This document shows, piece by piece, positions 10,326 through 20,521 of a stretch of 64,000 nt of DNA. The notes under the pieces were generated by a model. It saw only the letters and a list, made by a program, of their open reading frames with translations, searched no databases and was not told where the DNA came from. Location of the stretch: positions 286,820 through 350,819 of the forward strand of contig UBXG01000006.1 in NCBI GenBank assembly GCA_900469475.1. The letters are read 5' to 3'. Origin of the DNA: Hyphomicrobiales bacterium. GTDB lineage: Bacteria > Pseudomonadota > Alphaproteobacteria > Rhizobiales > Rhizobiaceae. The position numbers were made by a program, and so were the translations under genes. Position 1 is the first letter of the stretch, and every line of letters starts with the position of its first letter.

Positions 10326-11833
10326 TGTTGCTGCGTCGGCGTGCCGGAGGAATTGTTGGAGGCCGAGCCGCTGCCCGCATCCGCACCCTGCTCGCCGCCG
10401 GCGCCAGGCTGACCATCCTGGCCGCGATGGCCATTATGCCCGCCGGCACTGCCCTGCCCGTCCTGGCCACCGGTTCCACCTTGGCCGTTGTGCCGACGAT
10501 GCGGGCGCTCGCTCGCATTCGCTGTGCCGGCACCGCCATTCTGCGAATCGTTCTCCGCGACGGGCTGGCCTTTATTATCGGTTGACGGAGCAGCCGGCGA
10601 CGCCTGATCCGGATTGGCCGAAATCTGCACCTTCGATCCATTCTGCAGCCGGGCGAAACCGGTCGTCACCACCTTGTCGCCAGGCGCCACACCCTCGGCG
10701 ATGACGGCAAGCGTATCGTCCTGCTGGCGCACCCTCACCGGCTTCATCGCGACGGTCTGATCCCGACTGATGATGTAGACAAAGGTGCCGTTCGGCCCGC
10801 GCTGGACGGCGCCGCTCGGGATGACGGTGACGCCCTTCAGCGTCTCCACGAGCAATCGGGCATTGACGAAGGCGCCGGGCCAGAGCGCCAGCTTGTCGTT
10901 CGGGAAATTCGCCTTCAGCCTGACAGTACCAGTGGTGGGGTCAACCTGATTGTCGACCACACCAAGCGAACCATTGTCGACCACCGTCTCGCCGTCGTTG
11001 CCCAAAGCCTGGACGGAAAGCGTTCCGGCCGCGCTTGCCGCGTTAACGCGGGCAAGCTGCTGCTGCGGAATGGAAAACAGCACGGAGATCGGCTTGATCT
11101 GCGAAAGCGTGACGATACCGGTCGTATCGCCGGAGCTGACGAGATTGCCGATATCGACGTTACGGATGCCGGTGCGCCCATCGAAGGCCGCCCTGATCGT
11201 CGTATAATCGAGCGTCGCCTGCGCGCTTTCGATCGCCGCGACATCCACCTGGACCTGCGCGGTATATTGCGCCACCAACGAGGTCTGCGTGTCGACCTGC
11301 TGCTGCGTGCCGGACGCGCTCTTCACCATCATCTGATAGCGGGCGAGATCGCGCTGGGCGCCTGCAAGCAAAGCTTCGTCCTGCGCCTTCTTGGCGATCG
11401 CCTGGTCGAGCTGCGCCTTATAGACGGAATCGTCGATGCGGGCGATGATATCGCCCTTCTTGATGTCCTGGCCCTCGACGAAATTGATTTCGACGATTCG
11501 TCCGCTGACCTGCGCGCGCACCGTCACGGCATTCAGGGCCTTCACCGAGCCCACGCCGTTGATATAGACAGGGACATCGGCCGTCGTCGCATCCGCGGCG
11601 AGCACCGGAACCGGTCCATTGAACTGCGACATGCTGCGCCGTCCGCCACCGCTGCCGCCCTGCCTTTGGCCACCACGGCGTCCGTCCTCGGCTTGCTCTC
11701 CCGGTGCTGCGGCATTTTGGTAGCCAAGCAGCTTCTCCGCCGGCCCAAGCCAACGATCGCGGGTCACATAGGCGCCATACCCGACGGCGCCGATCACTGC
11801 CAACCAAACGACGACCCGAAACGTCCGAGCCAT
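10322..11833 (-). CDS. MdtA-like RND periplasmic adaptor with a Gly-rich tail
   Basis: Membrane fusion protein of 503 aa, longer than the usual 380-420. One N-terminal anchor (about residues 5-25) is followed by a biotinyl-lipoyl-like hybrid (VRAQVSGRIVEINFVEGQDIKKGDIIARID), an alpha-hairpin (residues 115-165) and beta-barrel segments ending near residue 400. The extra 100 residues form a low-complexity tail rich in Gly, Gln, Asn and His. The tail stays in frame and shows no sign of a frameshift. The start is supported by GAGGTGGGTG directly upstream. First gene of the mdtABC-like operon. Confidence 0.9.
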   Translation of the reverse strand: MARTFRVVVWLAVIGAVGYGAYVTRDRWLGPAEKLLGYQNAAAPGEQAEDGRRGGQRQGGSGGGRRSMSQFNGPVPVLAADATTADVPVYINGVGSVKALNAVTVRAQVSGRIVEINFVEGQDIKKGDIIARIDDSVYKAQLDQAIAKKAQDEALLAGAQRDLARYQMMVKSASGTQQQVDTQTSLVAQYTAQVQVDVAAIESAQATLDYTTIRAAFDGRTGIRNVDIGNLVSSGDTTGIVTLSQIKPISVLFSIPQQQLARVNAASAAGTLSVQALGNDGETVVDNGSLGVVDNQVDPTTGTVRLKANFPNDKLALWPGAFVNARLLVETLKGVTVIPSGAVQRGPNGTFVYIISRDQTVAMKPVRVRQQDDTLAVIAEGVAPGDKVVTTGFARLQNGSKVQISANPDQASPAAPSTDNKGQPVAENDSQNGGAGTANASERPHRRHNGQGGTGGQDGQGSAGGHNGHRGQDGQPGAGGEQGADAGSGSASNNSSGTPTQQQ

Positions 11834-11963
11834 TCACCCACCTCTTCAAATCCCCGGGGTGATCGACGATCTCCCGCTATTCATGGCGCGACCTTAGCTT
11901 GCATCGTGCCGCTTAGGAATTTGGTATGGGCATTAAATTTTGTCCATTTTAGCGCCACTTAGC

Positions 11964-11979
11964 GTAACAAACTGTAACA
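11964..11979. promoter_or_regulatory. GTAACA direct repeat, candidate response-regulator site
   Basis: GTAACA occurs at 11964-11969 and again at 11974-11979, exactly one helical turn apart, about 130 bp upstream of the MdtA-like start. Same-face direct repeats of this spacing are the usual form of OmpR/CpxR-type operators, and E. coli mdtABC is controlled by BaeR and CpxR. No regulator gene lies beside it. The rest of the 213-bp gap (11834-12046) shows nothing else recognisable. Confidence 0.3.
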
Positions 11980-12046
11980 TTGGACGAAAACCAGGGTTGT
12001 GGTTGCAAGGGACGGCGGCGCTACCCACACCAGCCGTTGCAGCACA

Positions 12047-13156
12047 TCAAAGTACGCCCCAGCCTCGATAGCGCCCGCGCCCGGTCATTTCGCGCAGGCC
12101 GAGTTCGGTCACGAGATTGAGCGCGCCCCTTGAAGTAATGCCGACATGGCGCGCAATCATTTTCGCCGAGACGATCGGCCGCGATAGCACGATGTCGATG
12201 ACCTCAGGCAGACTGCTGTTGGACCGCCTGTCCTTGAGCCGCACTTCCATCTGCAGCTTGGCAAGCGAAAGCCGATCGAGCTCCTTGAGGCCCGAATCAG
12301 CCGAAAGCGCCATGGCCTCCAGAAAGGCAGCCAGCCGCGTGGTGCGGTCCGGCGCTCGCCGGCGGTCGTGACGAACGGCCTTCAGGCCGACATTCAGGCA
12401 GCAGAGGTGCGATGTCACCTTGCCGCGACTGCGCAGATAGGCGCTGGCCAGCAAGCCGCCGAGCCAATGCTGCCGCCGCAGCGGCTCGATCCTTTCCCAG
12501 GCATCGAAAAGCACCGCCGCACCCAAGGTAGCCGGCAGCAGATCCGCCTCGCGCATGACGGCGCGCCAGCTGTCCAGCCGCTCATCCTCATCCCAATCTT
12601 CGTCTCGGATGAGTGCCAGCGGATCCTGGGCATCGATAATCGGCTGCCTGGGTTCCGGAACGCCGCCATTCAGGATCTTGTCGGATCGGGCGAGGATCGC
12701 GTCGATCTCGGCGAAATCGACGCCGAAATCATCCTCCCCCTCCTCCGGCTCGTCAGGCTCGATGGCCCGGGCAGAGGTCGAACGCGGCGTGCTACCCTCG
12801 TCGGTCTCGCCGACCTCACCGCGCAGTACGGCAAGGCCAGCCGGCTCCAGGCCCCAGGAAGGATCGGCGGCCCATAGACGGCGACGGCTGCGCAGCACTG
12901 AATGGGCGATGGTCAATTCATGAGTCGGGGTGCGCGTATCCATGCGCGCATCGTGCAGGACGAGATCCTCGACATGCACGAGTTCGCCTCCAACCCAGAG
13001 CGCACCTGCAGCATCGAAAAAGTGCCCACGCTCGCGAAAGCCATTCGCTACCGCATGCCTCAGCACGCGCTCATCCAGCCGGGCCAGCATATCTTCCGCC
13101 TTGACGACGGCAGGCAGAAGCGCGGCAAGCGGCAGCGTGGTTAGATCATATCGCAT
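12047..13156 (-). CDS. RHE_PE00001-family protein (DUF1612 plus C-terminal HTH)
   Basis: A 369-aa protein of a family found mainly on rhizobial plasmids and of unknown function. The N-terminal part (about 1-90) holds the LARLDERVLRHAVANGFRERGHFFDA region. An acidic low-complexity stretch rich in Glu and Asp lies near residues 125-155. The C-terminus has a helix-turn-helix (SAKMIARHVGITSRGALNLVTELGL), suggesting DNA binding. ATG at 13156 is chosen; a GTG at 13165 is possible, and neither has a clear ribosome site. It is transcribed away from the copper ATPase and shares its upstream region, but nothing links it to copper. Confidence 0.75.
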   Translation of the reverse strand: MRYDLTTLPLAALLPAVVKAEDMLARLDERVLRHAVANGFRERGHFFDAAGALWVGGELVHVEDLVLHDARMDTRTPTHELTIAHSVLRSRRRLWAADPSWGLEPAGLAVLRGEVGETDEGSTPRSTSARAIEPDEPEEGEDDFGVDFAEIDAILARSDKILNGGVPEPRQPIIDAQDPLALIRDEDWDEDERLDSWRAVMREADLLPATLGAAVLFDAWERIEPLRRQHWLGGLLASAYLRSRGKVTSHLCCLNVGLKAVRHDRRRAPDRTTRLAAFLEAMALSADSGLKELDRLSLAKLQMEVRLKDRRSNSSLPEVIDIVLSRPIVSAKMIARHVGITSRGALNLVTELGLREMTGRGRYRGWGVL

Positions 13157-13261
13157 TGGAATCACATCATTGCATCGATCTTACGGAACTTATCATCGCC
13201 AGCCGCAGCGAGATAGGAAGGCGGCCCTGTGAACTGTGGATGGCAATCACTATTTTCCGGC

Positions 13262-13292
13262 TTGACCTTCCAGCGATAGGAAGGTCCATAGA
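13262..13292 (+). promoter_or_regulatory. CueR-type (MerR family) copper-inducible promoter
   Basis: ACCTTCC at 13265-13271 and GGAAGGT at 13279-13285 form the canonical CueR dyad with a 7-bp spacer, extended by one more complementary pair outside. It sits between a TTGACC -35 element (13262-13267) and a weak -10, CATAGA (13287-13292), separated by 19 bp. That overlong spacer is the hallmark of promoters that MerR-family activators untwist. It lies 35 bp upstream of the copper ATPase start. No cueR gene is seen in the window. Confidence 0.85.
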
Positions 13293-13327
13293 CCTATCCG
13301 AAGCCCCTTCGGGCAAAGGAGTATGAC

Positions 13328-15826
<2,499 letters not shown>

Positions 15827-15847
15827 GGACAGTTCATATGAATATGC

Positions 15848-15876
15848 ATCAGAAATGAGGTTTGACTATTTCTGAT
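15848..15876. terminator. Inverted repeat between convergent genes
   Basis: ATCAGAAAT (15848-15856) and ATTTCTGAT (15868-15876) are perfect complements with an 11-nt loop. The repeat lies after the copper ATPase stop and covers the last codons of the convergent DUF3592 gene, so it may act as a two-way terminator. There is no long T-run. Confidence 0.45.
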
Positions 15877-16303
15877 CGGGAGGAACAATGTCCAGATTGT
15901 TCATTGAGTGGCTCTGGACGTCACGCCTCATAGAGCGGCCGGTGACGAAATTTTGTAATATCCCGTCAACAAAGGTCGCGGGCATTTTCACGCGACAGTT
16001 GGCCGGATCTTCTGGATCAATAAGCAGTGTAACAATCCGGCCCGGCAAGTAATTATCGAAATCGCCATCATGTGTATTAAGGTCAAAGGCAGTAAGGCGT
16101 TTGGCCTCGTACTCATACTCAACATCAATGAACGGAGTTGGAAATTCCCCTACTAGAACGGAGCGTACGTCCACGACCGTTCCGCCAATCTCAACCCAAC
16201 CGTGCGTTTTGGCCAGATAAACAAGCCGGACGCAAACAGCTAGTACCGCTAAAGCCAAAAGGCTCAGCCAGTGAATAAACGTCCAGATGGACCCTTCGCT
16301 CAT
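15866..16303 (-). CDS. DUF3592-like membrane-anchored protein
   Basis: A 145-aa protein with one N-terminal membrane segment (about residues 8-30, IHWLSLLALAVLAVCVRLVYLA) and a soluble domain resembling DUF3592: GGTVVDVRSV, FPTPFIDVEYEYEAKRL and PGRIVTLLIDPEDPANCRV. Function is unknown for the family. The coding sequence looks poorer in G+C than its neighbours and uses codons such as ATA, TTA and AAT more often, which suggests later acquisition. It stands alone between convergent and unrelated genes. Confidence 0.65.
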   Translation of the reverse strand: MSEGSIWTFIHWLSLLALAVLAVCVRLVYLAKTHGWVEIGGTVVDVRSVLVGEFPTPFIDVEYEYEAKRLTAFDLNTHDGDFDNYLPGRIVTLLIDPEDPANCRVKMPATFVDGILQNFVTGRSMRRDVQSHSMNNLDIVPPDQK

Positions 16304-16370
16304 AATGCCATCATCGGGTTACCTTCATGTTTGGTCAAGGTCCCTATGAATCGTCGGTTGCGTGATACCT

Positions 16371-17561
16371 TCACCCGACCCTCTCTACCGCAATCGCCGT
16401 AGCCTCGCCGCCCCCGATGCAGAGAGAGGCGATGCCGCGCCTTGCTCCCTGGCGCTCCAGCGCATGCAGAAGCGTCACGATCAGCCGCGCGCCAGTAGCG
16501 CCGATGGGATGGCCGAGCGCGCAGGCGCCGCCGTTGATGTTGAGCCGGTCGCGCGCAATGCCGAGTTCCTTTGCGGCCGCCATGGCGACGACGGCGAAGG
16601 CCTCGTTGATCTCGAAAAGCTCGACATCGCCGATCTTCCAGCCGCTCTTGTCGAGCACCTTGCGGATCGCCGGGATCGGCGCGGTCGTATACCAGGCCGG
16701 CTCCTGAGAATGCGTCGCATGCGCCTTGATTTCGGCAAGGATCGGCAAGCCCTCGCGCTCGGCGAGCGAACGGCGCGTCAGGATGAGCGCTGCCGCACCG
16801 TCGGCATTGGCCGAGGCGCTGGCAGCCGTAATCGTGCCATCCTTGCGGAAGGCCGGCTTGAGCGTCGGGATCTTTTCAGGCGAAACCTTTTGCGGATGCT
16901 CATCCTTGGCGATTGTGACCGGACCACCCTTGCCACTCACCGAGATCGGCGTGATTTCCGCTTCGAAAGCGCCGGTCTCGAGCGCGTTGCGGGCGCGCGA
17001 AAGGGTCTCGACCGCGTAAGCATCCTGATCGTCGCGGCTGAACTGATAGGCCTCGACCGCCATTTCGCCGAAATCGCCCATGGAGCGACCCTTCTCATAG
17101 GCATCCTCCAGCCCGTCGAGCATCATATGGTCGAAGATGCGGTCATGGCCCATGCGATAGCCGCCGCGTGCCTTGGCCAGCAGATAAGGCGCATTCGACA
17201 TGGATTCCATGCCGCCGGCGACCGCGATGGAGGCCGAGCCGGCGAGAAGCAGGTCATGTGCCAGCATGGTCGCCTTCATGCCCGAACCGCAGACCTTATT
17301 GATGGTGGTGGCGCCGACGGCATCCGGAAGGCCAGCCCCGCGCGCAGCTTGCCGGGCCGGCGCCTGCCCTTGCCCCGCAGGCAGGACGCAGCCGAACAGA
17401 ACCTCGTCCACTCTCTCGACAGAAAGTCCCGCGCGCTCCAGCGCAGCACGGATGACATGCGCACCGAGCTCGGGCGCCTGCAGGGGCGAAAGATCTCCCT
17501 GGAAACGACCGAGCGGCGTGCGCGTGGCGGAAACGATGACAACGGGATCGATAGCGGGCAT
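16371..17561 (-). CDS. Acetyl-CoA acetyltransferase (thiolase II)
   Basis: Thiolase of 396 aa that condenses two acetyl-CoA to acetoacetyl-CoA, or runs the reverse step in acyl-CoA breakdown. The nucleophile is Cys91 in NKVCGSGMK. The other catalytic elements are NEAFA, the GHPIG histidine loop and the C-terminal CIGGGEA cysteine. It is a monocistronic gene with no phaB, phaC or beta-oxidation partner beside it, so its pathway (PHB synthesis, ketone-body use or other) cannot be assigned from context. An 8-bp inverted repeat lies 49 bp upstream. Confidence 0.92.
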   Translation of the reverse strand: MPAIDPVVIVSATRTPLGRFQGDLSPLQAPELGAHVIRAALERAGLSVERVDEVLFGCVLPAGQGQAPARQAARGAGLPDAVGATTINKVCGSGMKATMLAHDLLLAGSASIAVAGGMESMSNAPYLLAKARGGYRMGHDRIFDHMMLDGLEDAYEKGRSMGDFGEMAVEAYQFSRDDQDAYAVETLSRARNALETGAFEAEITPISVSGKGGPVTIAKDEHPQKVSPEKIPTLKPAFRKDGTITAASASANADGAAALILTRRSLAEREGLPILAEIKAHATHSQEPAWYTTAPIPAIRKVLDKSGWKIGDVELFEINEAFAVVAMAAAKELGIARDRLNINGGACALGHPIGATGARLIVTLLHALERQGARRGIASLCIGGGEATAIAVERVG

Positions 17562-17609
17562 GACATCTCCTCACGGTCAAGCAAACAGCTTGATGTCATT
17601 GCTAGCATG

Positions 17610-17631
17610 TTAGATGATGTTCGTCATCTAA
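17610..17631. promoter_or_regulatory. Inverted repeat upstream of the thiolase gene
   Basis: TTAGATGA (17610-17617) and TCATCTAA (17624-17631) are perfect complements separated by six bases. The site lies 49 bp from the thiolase start and 97 bp from the vapB start. Arm length and spacing fit a dimeric repressor of the TetR or GntR type. The cognate regulator is not evident. Confidence 0.5.
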
Positions 17632-17695
17632 ATATCGATTCACACGGAACACAAGCAGGCAACAGATGCGATTGCCCTCAAACCAGACAGGCTTT

Positions 17696-17725
17696 AAGGA
17701 TATCCGCAAAGATTCAAAGGATATC
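17696..17725 (+). promoter_or_regulatory. 21-bp-phased direct repeats before vapB
   Basis: AAGGATATC occurs at 17696-17704 and 17717-17725, exactly 21 bp apart, so both copies face the same side of the helix. The second copy also serves as the ribosome site for vapB (AAGG ahead of ATG 17728). VapB antitoxins commonly bind such repeats cooperatively for autoregulation. Confidence 0.5.
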
Positions 17726-17727
17726 TC

Positions 17728-17955
17728 ATGCCGCTTTACATCAAGGACGACGCCATCGACCGATTGGCGCGCCGCTATCAGGCGTTGACCAAGGCCACCA
17801 CTAAGACGGAAGCCGTTCGGCTTGCCCTGCAGAAGGCGCTGGAAGAGGAGCTGACCAAGCCGGCCCTTGCCGATGTCGCCGTCGCTTTTTGCCGCAATCT
17901 CAAGCAGAAAGCCACCGCCAAGGGCGCCGGCACTGGCATGACAGGAGAGCCCTGA
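17728..17955 (+). CDS. VapB-family antitoxin (Rv0623 type)
   Basis: A 75-aa antitoxin whose N-terminal half (MPLYIKDDAIDRLARRYQ then TKTEAVRLALQKALEEE) matches the ribbon-helix-helix antitoxins of the Rv0623 family, in which ATTKTEAVR-like sequences are highly conserved. The C-terminal Lys/Gly tail (NLKQKATAKGAGTG) should wrap the toxin. Its TGA overlaps the toxin ATG by one base (TGATG), so translation is coupled. Confidence 0.87.
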   Translation: MPLYIKDDAIDRLARRYQALTKATTKTEAVRLALQKALEEELTKPALADVAVAFCRNLKQKATAKGAGTGMTGEP

Positions 17956-18350
17956 TGTTCATCGACGCTTCGGTTTTGGCGGCAATGATGACAGACGAGG
18001 AAGAGGCACGCGCCTTTGCCATCCGCATGCAGCCGGCAACGGCACGCATGACCTCGCCGCTTGTCGCAGCAAATGCCGCGATCCTGGTCTCTGATGCTTT
18101 GGGATTGTCGCCGACGGAGGCAGGCGAAGCTGTCCGCACGTTTCTGCAGCTCATGAATATTCAGCTGCTCGCCGTGCCGCCTCGTGCCGCAGTTCTCGCG
18201 ACCGAAGCTTACGAGCGTTATGGCCAAGGCGGCCATCCGGCGCGCCTCAGCCTTGATGATTGCATGACCTATGCCTGCGCTCGCTATTATCGCCAGCCGC
18301 TATTGTCGAAAAGCGACCGCTTCAAGCAGACGGATATCGAGCTGGCTTAG
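17955..18350 (+). CDS. VapC-family PIN toxin with an altered active site
   Basis: PIN-domain protein of 131 aa, started at the ATG overlapping the vapB stop; longer upstream readings run through vapB and are not credible. Motif I is MFIDASVLAAM (Asp4). Motif III HPARLSLDDCMTYACA and motif IV LLSKSDRFKQTDI keep their aspartates. Motif II normally has Glu (as in SPLxxxEA) but reads TSPLVAANAAIL, putting Asn40 at the acidic position. The toxin may be weak or inactive. This is the second toxin in this window with an acid-to-Asn change. Confidence 0.85.
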   Translation: MFIDASVLAAMMTDEEEARAFAIRMQPATARMTSPLVAANAAILVSDALGLSPTEAGEAVRTFLQLMNIQLLAVPPRAAVLATEAYERYGQGGHPARLSLDDCMTYACARYYRQPLLSKSDRFKQTDIELA

Positions 18351-18351
18351 A

Positions 18352-18455
18352 GCATGTCGCGTAAAAGTGTGCAGCGGTTTTGCGGCGACGACGTGCGCAA
18401 AATCAAAGACCTAAAGCGTGAGAAGCGAATCTGAAAGATCGCGACGCGCTTTAGG
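18352..18455. repeat. Rhizobial-type intergenic palindromic repeat
   Basis: A roughly 100-bp element directly after the vapC stop. Its left part is GCATGTCGCGTAAAAGTGTG and its right part is a hairpin with CCTAAAGCG (18410-18418) paired to CGCTTTAGG (18447-18455). The GCGTAAAAGTGTGCAGCGGTTTTGCG wording is familiar from repeated intergenic elements of Rhizobium genomes; copy number was not checked. It may also act as the terminator between vapC and the convergent gene. Confidence 0.55.
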
Positions 18456-18476
18456 TCAGCTCGAGCCATCAAACCG

Positions 18477-18782
18477 TTACGGGCAAAGCGAAGCGGAGCC
18501 TGCACTATATGTGCTCGAGCGAGCGCCGACGGAGTTAGGGGCAGCGGCGCACTGCAGGCGGGAAATGGAATCGCCGGCACGAATCGGACCGGTCACCGAC
18601 GGATCGGTGTTGATCGTGCCGTCCGGAAGGATTGCATCCTTCGAATGGTCGACGCTGCCGACATCAGCCTGGAACGCCTCGACATTGACGCGCTTGGGGT
18701 GATGCTTGTGCACCTGCTCGGCCATGGCGGCACTGGATACGCCGACGACGAGAGCGGAGATAGCGAGGGTTCTGAGCAGCAT
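18477..18782 (-). CDS. Small secreted protein of unknown function
   Basis: A 101-aa protein with a clear signal peptide (MLLRTLAISALVVGVSSAAMA, cut expected after AMA) followed by EQVHKHHPKRVNVEAFQADV and an Asp/Thr-rich middle. The start at 18782 is fixed by AGGAGG eight bases upstream; an earlier ATG at 18818 would bury that site. No known domain is recognised. The His-Lys-His patch is the only notable motif. Monocistronic. Confidence 0.6.
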   Translation of the reverse strand: MLLRTLAISALVVGVSSAAMAEQVHKHHPKRVNVEAFQADVGSVDHSKDAILPDGTINTDPSVTGPIRAGDSISRLQCAAAPNSVGARSSTYSAGSASLCP

Positions 18783-18885
18783 GGGACTGCCTCCTGTAGG
18801 AGTTGACGCGAGTTTCATATGGGAACCGGCAGGCCTTTTTACAGCGGCTTGCCTGTCAATATCATTAAGAATTTGAAGGTTTTGA

Positions 18886-20325
18886 TCAGGTCTTCACTTT
18901 GTGGCGGGATACCTCTGCGCCGGCATCGTGCGGCAGGCTGATAAAACGCAATGCGGAGATGCCACCGATAAGGCCAATGATGAGGAAAGCCCAGCGAAAA
19001 TCGATGAGCGAGAGCATTTCCCCACCATGAATCGTGCGCGAGAGATTGAGAACGGCGGCAGCGACGGCGACGCCCAGCAGCAGCGAAACCTGCTGCAGCA
19101 TGCTCGACAACGTGGAAGCGGAGCTGCGCTGCGCGGCATGGATATCGGCAAACCCCAGCGTATTCAGCGCCGTGAAGTTCATCGACCGCGAAAGGCCGGC
19201 GATGAATAGCAGGCAATATATCAACGGGCCTGGTGTCGAGGGAGACAGAAGCGCGCATCCGGCAATGCTGGCCGACGAGATCAGCCCGTTGACGACGAGC
19301 ACGTTGCGGAAACCGAAGATCCTTAACGTCTGCGTGGTGATCGCCTTCATGCCGAGATTGCCAGCGAAATAGAACAGCAGATAGGTGCCGGCATCGATCG
19401 CCGTCTTGCCGAAGCCCACCTGAAACAGCAGTGGTATGAGAAACGGCGTGGCGTTGATCGCGACCCGGCTCGCCGTTCCGGCCGAAAGCGTCGACATCGC
19501 GAAGGTCTGTACCTTGAAGGCGGAAAGATCGAGTAGGGGCTCGTCGACCTTCAGGAAGTGCCGGGTGGCGATGATGGAAAAAACCGCACCTGCGGCGATC
19601 AACGCAATGCTGGCCGCCAGCCCCGTCGTTCCCTGCACCACGAATTCGAGGCCGGCAAGCAGGAAGGTCAGCCCCGCCGCCGATTGCAAAAAGCCGATAA
19701 AATCGAGCCGCGCGACCTTTTCCTCCCGCTGATCCGGCACGAAGCGCAGAACGAGGCCGAGCCCGATGATGCCGATCGGGATATTGATCAGGAAGTTCCA
19801 ATGCCAGCTGAGATAGGTGGTGATGAAGCTGCCGAGCACCGGACCGATGACCGGAGCGGTCAGCGCCGGCCAGGTGATCATGGACATCGCATGCACCAGA
19901 TCGGATTTGCGAGCATTCTTCAGCACGATGATGCGACCTACGGGCGTCATTAGCGCGCTGCCGATGCCCTGAACGGCGCGAGCAATGATGAACTCGGTCA
20001 AATTGCCCGAGAGGCCGCAGAACAGCGACGCCATGGTGAAGATGGCAATGGATGCCAAAAACACCCGCCGGGCGCCATAGCGATCGCCAGCCCAGCCGGC
20101 GAGCGGCACGAAAGCCGCCATGGTGAGCAGATAGACCGTGATGCCGATGCTCATCGAGACCGGCTCGACGCCGAAACTTACCGCCATCTGCGGCAACGAG
20201 GTGGTGATGATCGTCCCGTCCAGAAACTGCATGAAAAAGGAAACGGCGACGACAAAGGCGATGATGCGGGACTGCCGGCCGAAACTTGCTTCGGAAGGTT
20301 CTTCTATAGTCCGGGCAATGGTCAT
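18886..20325 (-). CDS. MFS transporter, DHA2 (EmrB/QacA-like) drug exporter
   Basis: A 479-aa inner-membrane transporter. The first helix region FFMQFLDGTIITTSLPQMAVSFG is the DHA2 signature (LDxTIVNxALP type), and GWAGDRYGARRVFL matches the MFS motif A loop. RAVQGIGSALMTPVGRIIVL and PVIGPVLGSFI (motif C) follow in the N-terminal half. The length suggests 13-14 membrane segments. No adaptor (EmrA) or regulator gene lies adjacent, so substrate and control are unknown. The ribosome site is weak. Confidence 0.87.
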   Translation of the reverse strand: MTIARTIEEPSEASFGRQSRIIAFVVAVSFFMQFLDGTIITTSLPQMAVSFGVEPVSMSIGITVYLLTMAAFVPLAGWAGDRYGARRVFLASIAIFTMASLFCGLSGNLTEFIIARAVQGIGSALMTPVGRIIVLKNARKSDLVHAMSMITWPALTAPVIGPVLGSFITTYLSWHWNFLINIPIGIIGLGLVLRFVPDQREEKVARLDFIGFLQSAAGLTFLLAGLEFVVQGTTGLAASIALIAAGAVFSIIATRHFLKVDEPLLDLSAFKVQTFAMSTLSAGTASRVAINATPFLIPLLFQVGFGKTAIDAGTYLLFYFAGNLGMKAITTQTLRIFGFRNVLVVNGLISSASIAGCALLSPSTPGPLIYCLLFIAGLSRSMNFTALNTLGFADIHAAQRSSASTLSSMLQQVSLLLGVAVAAAVLNLSRTIHGGEMLSLIDFRWAFLIIGLIGGISALRFISLPHDAGAEVSRHKVKT

Positions 20326-20521
20326 GAGACGAATTTCACTGAATGGCGTTCAAGGGAGCCGGTGCTTCGGCAGCAATCATATGATCATTGAATACGCCCA
20401 TGATGGTGGCTTGCAAAGCCACCAACCCGGCTGGCGCCGCGAAAAATTGACACGGTGACATAAGAACTACGGTTCGAGACAGCCAATCCAAGGCCCCCTC
20501 ACCCGCAACGCTCCGGGAGCG

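Noticed and set aside
20490..20520. GGCCCCCTCACCC sequence as another palindromic element
   Set aside because: Only a fragment of one arm is visible and no partner hairpin follows.
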